Below are positions 34,599 through 42,165 of a DNA stretch of 64,000 nt, in pieces. Below the pieces are notes generated by a model. It did no database searches. It worked only from the letters and a program-made list of their open reading frames with translations, and had not been told where the DNA came from. Position numbers and translations under genes: made by a program. Origin of the DNA: Gammaproteobacteria bacterium (GTDB taxonomy: Bacteria; Pseudomonadota; Gammaproteobacteria; Burkholderiales; Burkholderiaceae_B); contig JAURJT010000039.1 of assembly GCA_030832095.1 (NCBI GenBank), positions 62,001 to 126,000 on the forward strand. The letters run 5' to 3'. Position 1 is the stretch's first letter; every line of letters starts with the position of its first letter.

Positions 34599-36725
34599 TC
34601 ATGCTGCACGACCTTGGCGGGCACCGAGAGTGATTCTTAGATTACCGTGAGCATCTAACGTAAACACGTCGCCTGGGCCAATCACCACAGTCGAACCGGG
34701 TTGTTCAACCAAAGCGGGCCCTTCGTAACGCTGCTCTGCACGCAACTGCTCGAGCGACAGCACCGGTGTTTGAATAAATCCCTCGATATCCGGAAAAAAC
34801 ACCTGACGCGAACGCTCGGCCTGTGGGGGCTGGCCGGCTGGCGCTTGTGACGAACGCACTTCGGCACCGAGTGCAGCATTCGCTGAGGCCTCAACTCGCC
34901 AGTTGACAGCCTCAACCCGCTGTCCGACCAGTTTTCCGCCAAAGCGGGCTGCGTACGCCTGAGCGAACGACGCCTCGATGGTGCTCTGTTCAGTCTGCAG
35001 CAACTTCGCGGGTAACTCAGTCTCGACCTCAAACCCTTGGCCGACATAGCGCATATCCGCGCTGCGACGAAACGCGATCAGGTCTCGCGTAACGCCCGCC
35101 GAAGCCAATTCTTGACTCAAGGCATCTTCCATCCCTTGCAATAAGGCGTCGATCGCAGGCCAGTCCATCTCGCTTAAGCGTGCATAGCGTGTGCGAACCA
35201 TGTCCATTTTCATTGGCGCGACCAACAACCCAAAGGCGGAAAACACGCCCGCGTTGGCTGGCACCAATAAATCAGAGCAACCACTGCGGCGTGCGACTTC
35301 GCGTGCGTGAATCGGGCCTGCGCCACCAAAGGCGAGCAAGGTATAGCGTCGAATGTCGCGCCCATTCTCGACCGCGTGAATTTTGGCGGCCACTGCCATG
35401 TGTTCGCAAACAATCCGATGAATCCCGTTGGCCGCTTCGACAATACTCAAACCCAACGGGCGAGCAATATGTTCTTCGATCGCCTGTTCAGCTAAGTCCA
35501 GACGCAAACTCACGGCGCCGCTTAACGTACCTTGTGGATCCAGATATCCCAATACCAGCGCCGCATCGGTCACCGTGGGGCGAGTTCCGCCCAAGCCATA
35601 ACACGCAGGCCCAGGACTTGAGCCTGCGCTCTGCGGGCCGACTTTCAACAAGCCTGTCGTATCAACGTGAGCGATACTGCCTCCGCCTGCACCGATCTCA
35701 ATCAGGTCGATCGTGGGCAAACGAACCGGCAGCCCGCTACCTTTTTTAAACCGTTGTTGACGCGCTGCTTCAAACTCTGTCGTAATCGACGGCCGTCCAT
35801 TCGAAATTAAACAGGCTTTGGCAGTGGTGCCCCCCATATCAAAGGCCATCACGTTCGGAGTCTTTGACACGCGGGCAGAATGCGCCGCGCCCAAGGCACC
35901 AGCTGCGGGCCCCGATTCAAGCATACGAATCGGCATACGCTCACCAAGTTCGCGAGAAATGACACCACCGTTTGACTGCATGATGTGCAAGGTCGCGTTC
36001 AACCCGATTGCCCGTAAGCCGTCTTCAATCGCCCCTAAATAACTGCCAACCATGGGCATAACACAGGCGTTGAGCACCGTCGCAACGGTACGCTCGTATT
36101 CACGAATTTCACCTAACACTTCAGACGACAGCGAAATCGACAGCTCGGGCGCGATCCGTTGTGCGATCGCTTTCACACGCTGTTCGTGAGCGGGGTTAGT
36201 AAAGCTATGCAAAAAGCACACTGCAATCGCACGTACTCCAGCTGCACGTAATTGATTCACGACTTGCTCGACCTCTTGGTCTTGCATAGCAATCACGACT
36301 TGCCCCGCAGCATCTACCCGCTCGCGGACTTCGGCACGTAAGGCACGCGGTACGATCGCATCAGGCCCTGGTGCCGTCAAGTCATACAGGTCGTAGCGCA
36401 ACTCGCGTGCGATTTCGATCACATCACGAAACCCTTCGGTTGTGATTAAGCCGGTGACAGCACCCTTGCGCTCAATCACAAGGTTAGTGACCGCGGTCGT
36501 CGCCCCCACCACCACATCGGTCACTTGCGAAAGGGTCAGACCATGCTCTTTTAGCAAAGCCAGCAAGCCCAAACGAATGGGCATCACAACATCGGGCGCA
36601 CCGGTCAGAACCTTTGAGGTGAAGATAGTGCCATCAGTACCGAGCAACACCAAATCAGTGAAGGTGCCGCCGATATCAAACGCAAAACGATACTGCTGGC
36701 TAGAAACTAATGCCTGAGCACTCAT
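34599..36725 (-). CDS. hyuA: Hydantoinase A/oxoprolinase family ATP-dependent subunit
   Basis: The 708-residue ATP-binding subunit that pairs with HyuB. ASKHA-fold phosphate loops are visible in RFAFDIGGTFTDLVLLG and VMAFDMGGTTAKACLI; EIGAGGGSIAHVD and GPGPACYGLGGTRPTVTDA-like segments follow. It phosphorylates the cyclic amide/imide (or a ketone in carboxylase relatives) at the expense of ATP. The start is two bases after the preA-like stop, so the two are translationally linked. This linkage to a ring-reducing flavoenzyme is a main reason to propose heterocycle catabolism for the cluster. Confidence 0.92.
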   Translation of the reverse strand: MSAQALVSSQQYRFAFDIGGTFTDLVLLGTDGTIFTSKVLTGAPDVVMPIRLGLLALLKEHGLTLSQVTDVVVGATTAVTNLVIERKGAVTGLITTEGFRDVIEIARELRYDLYDLTAPGPDAIVPRALRAEVRERVDAAGQVVIAMQDQEVEQVVNQLRAAGVRAIAVCFLHSFTNPAHEQRVKAIAQRIAPELSISLSSEVLGEIREYERTVATVLNACVMPMVGSYLGAIEDGLRAIGLNATLHIMQSNGGVISRELGERMPIRMLESGPAAGALGAAHSARVSKTPNVMAFDMGGTTAKACLISNGRPSITTEFEAARQQRFKKGSGLPVRLPTIDLIEIGAGGGSIAHVDTTGLLKVGPQSAGSSPGPACYGLGGTRPTVTDAALVLGYLDPQGTLSGAVSLRLDLAEQAIEEHIARPLGLSIVEAANGIHRIVCEHMAVAAKIHAVENGRDIRRYTLLAFGGAGPIHAREVARRSGCSDLLVPANAGVFSAFGLLVAPMKMDMVRTRYARLSEMDWPAIDALLQGMEDALSQELASAGVTRDLIAFRRSADMRYVGQGFEVETELPAKLLQTEQSTIEASFAQAYAARFGGKLVGQRVEAVNWRVEASANAALGAEVRSSQAPAGQPPQAERSRQVFFPDIEGFIQTPVLSLEQLRAEQRYEGPALVEQPGSTVVIGPGDVFTLDAHGNLRITLGARQGRAA

Positions 36726-36727
36726 GC

Positions 36728-38044
36728 TTAGCCCTTAACTTTTGAAAGCTTAATGCCGCGTTCAAAGCCTTTTTCGAATTTCTTAGACTCAAACACATTG
36801 TCTTTAATCGAGAAGAACTCTTGTAACGCGCGCTGCTCTTCGGTGGTCGTGTGCATCGTAGTGGCATCAAATGGGCAGGTTTGCGTGCACATTTCACAAC
36901 CGATACAGTTGGCATGTATCGATTCGACTGAGCCGTCACCCTGCGCCAAGGCATCGTAAAAACAGGTTTGAATACAAATCGTGCAAGTTGGATTTTTACA
37001 AGCCTCAGAGGCAATTTCACTATGCATGCGGGGCTTGCGAAATTGCTCGCCATAGTCCTTCACCGCTGCGCGCGAAGCAATGCCCGTCATGGATGCGATA
37101 TCTGGATAACCATGACTATCCATAAAGCTATCGAGCCCAGTGATCATGCTAGGCAAGTACTTGATTCCCTTGAGCATCAACACCGAGCCCACCTGTACGA
37201 GCGGCGCACCCGTCATGATGAACTCGACGATATCTTTGTGATCGTAAATACCGTTCGAACCCGTAATCGGCATCCCAAGCTCGGTATAGATCCGATTCAC
37301 CCAGCGAAGTGATAAAGCTTTTGCCCATACCCCACCGATTCCGGCTGGCCCGCCCAAGCGTGGCAAACCAGTTTCAATGTCAACCGAAAAACCGGTGTAA
37401 CGATTCGTGGCGGTCACACCCGCCGCACCCGCCTCTTTCACAGCGCGTGCAACATCCAACACGCGCGATTGATCAGGCGTGAGTTTGATCACCACAGGGA
37501 TCTTGACGGCCTCGCAGACGCGCGCAGTCACCTCGCGCGCAATCTCAGGCTCTTGCCCGATCATCGAGCCGCCATGCACGCCAGGCATCATGGCAGGATG
37601 CGGGCAGCCAAAGTTAAGCTCAACCATGGGCAAGCCACAATCTTCGATCGTACGGCAAATATCGATCCAGCTTTGCATGGTTTTGCCACCGGCACTACCG
37701 ATCAAATGAGAGCCCTGATCTTGCGCGTACTTGTTCAAGTCTTTTAGGTGCGGAATCCATTCGCGCAGAGGCGTACTTGAGTATCCCGAACGGCTATAGA
37801 ACACAAAGTTCTTGTTGACCTTACCTTTAATCAGTTCATTCTTTTCATTCAAAATTGCGTACTTTGAATTTTGCGTCAAGCGCGCCATGTCCTCGATATC
37901 GGTGAGGGTTTTAATGATCATGCCACCCGCACCTGCGTCCACACACTCACGAATCACTTCTGGACTATTGGTTGTTTCGAGCGATGCAATCACCACCGGA
38001 TTTTTAAATTTAACGCCACAAAAATCTAAAGAGAGATCAGCCAC
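36728..38044 (-). CDS. PreA-like dihydropyrimidine dehydrogenase-type Fe-S flavoprotein
   Basis: A 438-residue protein with a dihydroorotate dehydrogenase-like FMN barrel (residues 1-330) and a C-terminal ferredoxin domain with two [4Fe-4S] motifs, CKNPTCTICIQTC and CIGCEMCTQTC. It matches PreA, the catalytic half of bacterial dihydropyrimidine dehydrogenase. The active-site Cys is kept in NFGCPHPAM, but the following substrate loop (PGVHGGSMIGQ) departs from that of uracil-reducing PreA. The NADH-oxidising partner PreT is not in the window, so another electron donor is needed. GTG start with GGGGTAA upstream. It is the first enzyme gene after the MarR regulator. Confidence 0.88.
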   Translation of the reverse strand: MADLSLDFCGVKFKNPVVIASLETTNSPEVIRECVDAGAGGMIIKTLTDIEDMARLTQNSKYAILNEKNELIKGKVNKNFVFYSRSGYSSTPLREWIPHLKDLNKYAQDQGSHLIGSAGGKTMQSWIDICRTIEDCGLPMVELNFGCPHPAMMPGVHGGSMIGQEPEIAREVTARVCEAVKIPVVIKLTPDQSRVLDVARAVKEAGAAGVTATNRYTGFSVDIETGLPRLGGPAGIGGVWAKALSLRWVNRIYTELGMPITGSNGIYDHKDIVEFIMTGAPLVQVGSVLMLKGIKYLPSMITGLDSFMDSHGYPDIASMTGIASRAAVKDYGEQFRKPRMHSEIASEACKNPTCTICIQTCFYDALAQGDGSVESIHANCIGCEMCTQTCPFDATTMHTTTEEQRALQEFFSIKDNVFESKKFEKGFERGIKLSKVKG

Positions 38045-38103
38045 GCGTTACCCCTAAATTAAGCGAATTGAATAGATTAAATAAATGAAAAACGTTCGAG
38101 ATC

Positions 38104-38718
38104 TCAAGGCGCCCCCACACGTCGTCCACGCGCCTTTAACGCTTCGCCGCCCGGCCGCAACGAGGTTCGGCCATTTTCATTATTGCCCTCGACCAGTCGT
38201 CCGAGAAGCTCCATGAACACCCGTCGATCGGCAGGATTGAGCGGGCTGAGCAATTGCTGTTGCGACAACTGCATATCTTTTTGATAGCGCTGTACGAATT
38301 TTTTGCCGTCTGGCGTGGCCAAACATAATTTACGCCGGCGGTTCTGCGGATCGACGACTCGGGTGAGCAGGTTACGGTCTTCAAGGCGCCTAAGAATCTC
38401 TGCAACGTTGGCTGGATCGAGTCCAAGCTCAGCACCAAGGGTGGCCTGATCGATACCTGGGCGGCGGATCAAAATACTCAGTAAGCCAAACTGCACAGGC
38501 GTGACTTGCCCATCTGCCACGCGGGCCGAAAACATCGCCACATGAATTTGATGCAACCTGCGTACCAAATAACCAGGGCGATCCCAAATCGTGTGGTTAG
38601 TTGTTGAGGAGCTGGCGGTTACGTTGGACACCGTCGGCACGACCACCAAAGCGGGCTGCCTGCGCACGGCAGGTTTGGGCCCTAACTTGGTTGGCACAGC
38701 AGGCACATTTTTACGCAC
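38104..38718 (-). CDS. MarR family transcriptional regulator
   Basis: A 204-residue winged-helix regulator. Residues about 45-60 form the dimerisation helix (GYLVRRLHQIHVAMFSARV), followed by TPVQFGLLSIL, the recognition region DQATLGAELGLDPANVAEILRRLEDRNLL and the wing VDPQNRRRKLCLATPDG. The 40-residue N-terminal arm is longer than usual and basic. GTG start with GAGG eight bases before. It is the first gene of the leftward catabolic run, 59 bases before preA-like, and is likely to control it in response to an aromatic or heterocyclic ligand. Paired repeats just upstream look like its operator. Confidence 0.9.
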   Translation of the reverse strand: MRKNVPAVPTKLGPKPAVRRQPALVVVPTVSNVTASSSTTNHTIWDRPGYLVRRLHQIHVAMFSARVADGQVTPVQFGLLSILIRRPGIDQATLGAELGLDPANVAEILRRLEDRNLLTRVVDPQNRRRKLCLATPDGKKFVQRYQKDMQLSQQQLLSPLNPADRRVFMELLGRLVEGNNENGRTSLRPGGEALKARGRRVGAP

Positions 38719-38737
38719 GGCTCGCCTCGTTTAACGG

Positions 38738-38765
38738 TTCGTATACTGATTGTTCGTATACTGAC
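38738..38765. promoter_or_regulatory. Putative MarR operator: two direct repeats
   Basis: The 12-mer TTCGTATACTGA occurs at 38738-38749 and 38753-38764, 15 bases apart, each with the palindromic core GTATAC. They lie 20-47 bases upstream of the marR start, in the expected promoter region. A TTGACA hexamer on the minus strand (38778-38773) is adjacent, but no good -10 at 17 bases is seen. An autoregulatory site is inferred. Confidence 0.55.
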
Positions 38766-38833
38766 AGTTGATTGTCAAACCAAGCTAGCCGTGTTGTCAA
38801 GTAAAAAATCAGGCAGGGTTTACGCGCATTTGG

Positions 38834-40108
38834 TTACAGCAAACTATCGGCCCAAATATTACGCGCCCAGCCCCAGGCATAGACGCCTTCTAACTCACTG
38901 GGGGCCGCCGACACGCCGCCCGAACCCGCGGCAGTTTTATACGTCTTGTCTGGCGCACTGTACTGATGAACGCTGGCCACATGTACGACTTTTGTGGCAT
39001 CGACAAAGCTATAGCAAGTGTTGTTTAAAACCGGCTGAGGGTTAAGGGCAAACCCTCGTAACTCAGCCACAATAGCGGCCGCAGCGACCTTAGCATGCTG
39101 ATTTGCCATGTGCGCCGACTTGGGCATAAACGCGGCGTTTTGTGTCGAATCCCCCAAAATATGGATATCTTTGGCCGCCGTTGATTCGAAATTCAAAAAA
39201 TTTACCTGCGCCCAGCGTTTATTTGAGTTCGCTAAGCCCGCTTGCACAATTAACTCAGCCGCACGCATGCGTGGCAAAACATTTAACACGTCAGCCTGGA
39301 CTGAGTCTTGAATATCGAAGCGAAGCGTCTTGGTCGCAGCCTCGACTCTGACCAGATTATGCGATGCGCGATATTCAATCATGCCCGGGTACAAATCGGC
39401 CCAAGCCTTCTTAAACAAGCCGGGCTTTGACACGACGTCTTCGTTCGCATCGAGAATCAAGACCTTAGATTTAGGTTTATGCTTTTTAAAATATGCGGCA
39501 ACTTGGCAAGCTCGCTCATACGGGCCGGGCGGGCATCTAAAGGGCGCCTCTGGAATGCTCAGCGCAAACACGCCACCGTCTGGCATGTCATGTAGTTGCT
39601 TCTGTAATCTAAGCGTTTCGGACCCGGCTTTCCAGGCCTGCAGTGTCACCCCCGCTTGATTCGCCTGCACCAAGCCTTCAATGCTGTCCATCATCAGGCC
39701 GATGCCTGGCGACAACACTAATTTATCGTAATTCAGAGTCGTGCCAGAGTGTAATTGCACAACCTTTTTAAACGGCTCAATCGCAGTCACCCAGTCGCGC
39801 ACCAACGAGACACCGTGCCGCTTTTGCAACGCATCGTACGAAACGGTCAACTCAGGCAGCGTGCTTGACCCCCCCAGTACCAGGTTAGAAAGAGGGCAAG
39901 ACACGAACGACAACTCGGGTTCAATCAAGGTGACGTTTGCAGTGCCCTCAGACCAAAGGCGAAGATATTTTGCCGCCGTCGCCCCGCCATAGCCGGCCCC
40001 AACCACCAGCACTCGAGCCGCCTTCAAATCGGCACGCACAACAGCAGGAAACGCTAGGCTAGCAGCCAACAGAGCTCCGGTGCGATGTAAAAACTGACGA
40101 CGCTTCAT
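38834..40108 (-). CDS. soxF: Sulfide dehydrogenase-type flavoprotein (SoxF/FccB)
   Basis: A 424-residue periplasmic FAD protein of the flavocytochrome c sulfide dehydrogenase family. A twin-arginine signal (MKRRQFLHRTGALLAASLA) precedes the FAD motif ARVLVVGAGYGGATAAKYL. The redox cysteines expected in the family are seen in VSCPLSNLVLGG and FRCPPGPYERACQVA, and the C-terminal FCSD-flavin-binding domain contains NTCYSFVD. It would oxidise sulfide or a persulfide and pass electrons to cytochrome c. No FccA cytochrome follows. It is the last gene of the sox run, 24 bases after soxA. Confidence 0.88.
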   Translation of the reverse strand: MKRRQFLHRTGALLAASLAFPAVVRADLKAARVLVVGAGYGGATAAKYLRLWSEGTANVTLIEPELSFVSCPLSNLVLGGSSTLPELTVSYDALQKRHGVSLVRDWVTAIEPFKKVVQLHSGTTLNYDKLVLSPGIGLMMDSIEGLVQANQAGVTLQAWKAGSETLRLQKQLHDMPDGGVFALSIPEAPFRCPPGPYERACQVAAYFKKHKPKSKVLILDANEDVVSKPGLFKKAWADLYPGMIEYRASHNLVRVEAATKTLRFDIQDSVQADVLNVLPRMRAAELIVQAGLANSNKRWAQVNFLNFESTAAKDIHILGDSTQNAAFMPKSAHMANQHAKVAAAAIVAELRGFALNPQPVLNNTCYSFVDATKVVHVASVHQYSAPDKTYKTAAGSGGVSAAPSELEGVYAWGWARNIWADSLL

Positions 40109-40132
40109 GGTTGTTGACCTCGGGGTAATCTT

Positions 40133-40957
40133 CTAGGGGCGAACGCCTGGGCTTTCGAGCAGCATGGCGCGTGCACGCCAAGCTAAAAACAATTCAAGCT
40201 CAAGCAACTCGGTCGAGCCAAACGCAAAAGGCTCTGCGCGAACCCCGACCAGACAATTACGCAAGCGTCGCTCGAGCGAACCAACCGCCTGCCATTCAAG
40301 CCGGTAGATTGGATACGCTGTTGGATGCGCCTGAGGAATCGGATTACCTGCAAGTTTTTGCCCAGCGCGCTCGGCATGGCATTGAGCACAAGAGAGGTTT
40401 AACTGGCCCATGCGCTGATTAAACAAGCGTTGGCCTGAGGCAAGTGCCGACTCATTAGCCGGCGTGCGTTCAACAGTGATCGGCATGCCTTTAGACTGGT
40501 TGGCGACAAAAGCCGAAAGTGCCAGCAATGGCTTGCTCTCAAAAGCAAAGGGCGTTGCGCCTTGGTGCTCGATGCGACACTGATTGATGCGCCCCGAAAG
40601 GCTGAGTAACTGACCCGCAGCGTTGAACTTAGGGAAGCTGGCTGCAATACCTTTCATCGATACCGTAGCATCACCATGACACGAGGCACAAGATTGATTT
40701 TTTTTACCCGCGATCTCTTGCCATAAAACCTGGCCGTCTAACACTGCAAACGTGGCCGGGTTTAAAAGAGGATCATCCTGCATTGCCTTGGTGTCAGGCG
40801 ACATCAAGGCATAACTTGATTGACGCTCAGCCCCAACTGGATCAGCTTGCGACGAGGTGTGGAAGGGCAGCAAAATAGCGAGCGAAAAAAGAATAGCTAG
40901 CGACACCCGCTTTTCAAGCAGACAAGACAAAAAAACTTGCCACACCCAAGGCATCAC
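40133..40957 (-). CDS. soxA: Sulfur-oxidation c-type cytochrome SoxA, diheme
   Basis: A 274-residue periplasmic cytochrome with a hydrophobic leader, then two heme-binding CxxCH motifs (CASCH and CAQCH), so this is the diheme form. The active-site cysteine that is modified to cysteine persulfide is in LRNCLVGVRAEP; the matching first-domain cysteine is in INQCRIEH. With SoxX it joins the sulfur substrate to the SoxY cysteine. Its start overlaps the soxZ stop by four bases (ATGA). Confidence 0.92.
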   Translation of the reverse strand: MMPWVWQVFLSCLLEKRVSLAILFSLAILLPFHTSSQADPVGAERQSSYALMSPDTKAMQDDPLLNPATFAVLDGQVLWQEIAGKKNQSCASCHGDATVSMKGIAASFPKFNAAGQLLSLSGRINQCRIEHQGATPFAFESKPLLALSAFVANQSKGMPITVERTPANESALASGQRLFNQRMGQLNLSCAQCHAERAGQKLAGNPIPQAHPTAYPIYRLEWQAVGSLERRLRNCLVGVRAEPFAFGSTELLELELFLAWRARAMLLESPGVRP

Positions 40958-41283
40958 GTCACTGTGAGCGTACTGGTTGTACTCGAAGCGTAGCCGTTAT
41001 CTCCAGACCACTTGAACTCTAGTGTGCCGCTTTCGGTCGCAGTAGTCGTAAACACAATCAACGGATTCGCACCCATAGCCGGGTGCAACTCGACACGAAA
41101 CACTTCAACACCGTTATAGGTACAACGGAAATCGCGAATGATATCGCGAGGAATCCGTTGACCCGTCTCTGTGTGCCGAAAACCAGACTCCATATCATGT
41201 TGCACAATGATACGGATCTCAAGAATTTCGCCTTTTTTAGCCGTCGCGGGCATCGTGACAATCGTACGAGAGGTCTTGCTCAC
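40954..41283 (-). CDS. soxZ: Thiosulfate oxidation carrier subunit SoxZ
   Basis: A 109-residue immunoglobulin-like protein that forms the SoxYZ carrier. GEILEIRIIVQHDMESGFRH, IPRDIIRDFRCTYNGVEVFRVELHPAMGANP and FKWSGDNGY are family marks. The GTG at 41283, just after the soxY stop and preceded by GAGG, is the likely start; the ORF can be extended to 41307 but that would overlap soxY. It has no signal peptide and is exported as a complex with SoxY, whose twin-arginine signal serves both. Confidence 0.9.
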   Translation of the reverse strand: MSKTSRTIVTMPATAKKGEILEIRIIVQHDMESGFRHTETGQRIPRDIIRDFRCTYNGVEVFRVELHPAMGANPLIVFTTTATESGTLEFKWSGDNGYASSTTSTLTVT

Positions 41284-41284
41284 A

Positions 41285-41728
41285 TTACACCTCAGTGCAG
41301 GCTGCAAGCGTCACTAGGGTCGCTGCGTCACCTTGCCAAAAAGAACCATCACTCAATTGCGCGATTGCCCGCACGCGCTGCGAATCTCCCAACCGGATGC
41401 GGGTGGTCACTGCCGCGCGCCCCGAACGAGGCGACAAGAAAAAGCTCACCACATTGGGCAAGGGATTGCCCTCAGCCACGATATGAACGGCTCGCACGTA
41501 ATCTGCTTCGGTCATCGGGCTTTGCACAGACACCTTCATGGTAACCAGATTACCGTTCTCAACCAGTGGCGGAATTTCGAGCGTCACGCGACCGACCTGT
41601 GCCGAGCGACCACCCAAAATTTTGTCAACGGCTTGTGTGGCATCATCGACCGTCGCAAACGCATTCAATGTTGGCAACACGCTGGCGGCTGCCGCACTTA
41701 TCACAAAGGTTCTTCGAGTGACTGTCAC
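41285..41728 (-). CDS. soxY: Sulfur carrier protein SoxY with atypical C-terminus
   Basis: A 147-residue protein with a twin-arginine signal (TVTRRTFVISAAAASVLP) and the SoxY fold (VTLEIPPLVENGNLVTMKVSV; NPLPNVVSFFLSP). In thiosulfate-oxidising SoxY the chain ends in GGCGG, whose cysteine swings between enzymes. Here the end reads LVTLAACTEV: a cysteine is kept near the end, but the flexible glycines are absent and three residues follow it. The DNA shows no frameshift there. It overlaps soxX by four bases and soxZ starts one base after its stop. Carrier function is likely, but partner recognition probably differs from the classical pathway. Confidence 0.87.
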   Translation of the reverse strand: MTVTRRTFVISAAAASVLPTLNAFATVDDATQAVDKILGGRSAQVGRVTLEIPPLVENGNLVTMKVSVQSPMTEADYVRAVHIVAEGNPLPNVVSFFLSPRSGRAAVTTRIRLGDSQRVRAIAQLSDGSFWQGDAATLVTLAACTEV

Positions 41729-42165
41729 GGTTTTAAGCTCACTAAAAAAGCTACAACGTCTTCGATGTCTTGCGCCGTCAAGATTGCTTTACCTGCAAAC
41801 TGCGGTGCAATCCGCGTAAAACCCTCCGCACGAAAATAAGAGGGCATGATGGTATTTGGATTAAAGCGACTCGCATCGACAATGCGAGCACGCAACTGCT
41901 CTGCCGACAAGGCTGCCGAACTAGCCGCCAAATCTGGGGCAAGCGTGCCCTGAAAACGTTCTTCAGGAAACGGCCCGCTATGACACAGTATGCATAAACC
42001 GCCCTGACGGCTCAACACCAGAGCGCGCCCGCGTACTGTATCCCCCGGTTGCCCCGACAATGAAGCGTTGATCGCATCACCGACAAAGACCTGCGCTTGC
42101 AGGGGGCTGAGGCAGGCAAGCCAGAAACTGGCCACTAACGCCCACCCAGCACCCCATTTGGTCAT
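41725..42165 (-). CDS. soxX: Sulfur-oxidation c-type cytochrome SoxX
   Basis: A 146-residue monoheme cytochrome with a cleavable signal (to LQAQ), heme motif CILCH, and the IMPSYF methionine ligand region followed by TAQDIEDVVAFLVSL at the C-terminus, as in SoxX. It pairs with SoxA. Its ATG overlaps the TGA of the upstream iorB-like gene by four bases, tying the sox genes to the molybdenum hydroxylase genes. The soxB, soxC and soxD genes are not present on either side. Confidence 0.9.
   Translation of the reverse strand: MTKWGAGWALVASFWLACLSPLQAQVFVGDAINASLSGQPGDTVRGRALVLSRQGGLCILCHSGPFPEERFQGTLAPDLAASSAALSAEQLRARIVDASRFNPNTIMPSYFRAEGFTRIAPQFAGKAILTAQDIEDVVAFLVSLKP

Noticed and set aside
36728-38044. 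Calling the PreA-like protein a uracil-reducing dihydropyrimidine dehydrogenase
   Set aside because: PreT is absent and the substrate loop after the catalytic Cys differs, so only the family level is supported.
38773-38778. Full sigma-70 promoter for marR using TTGACA
   Set aside because: No acceptable -10 hexamer lies 16-18 bases downstream; only the repeats were kept as a regulatory feature.
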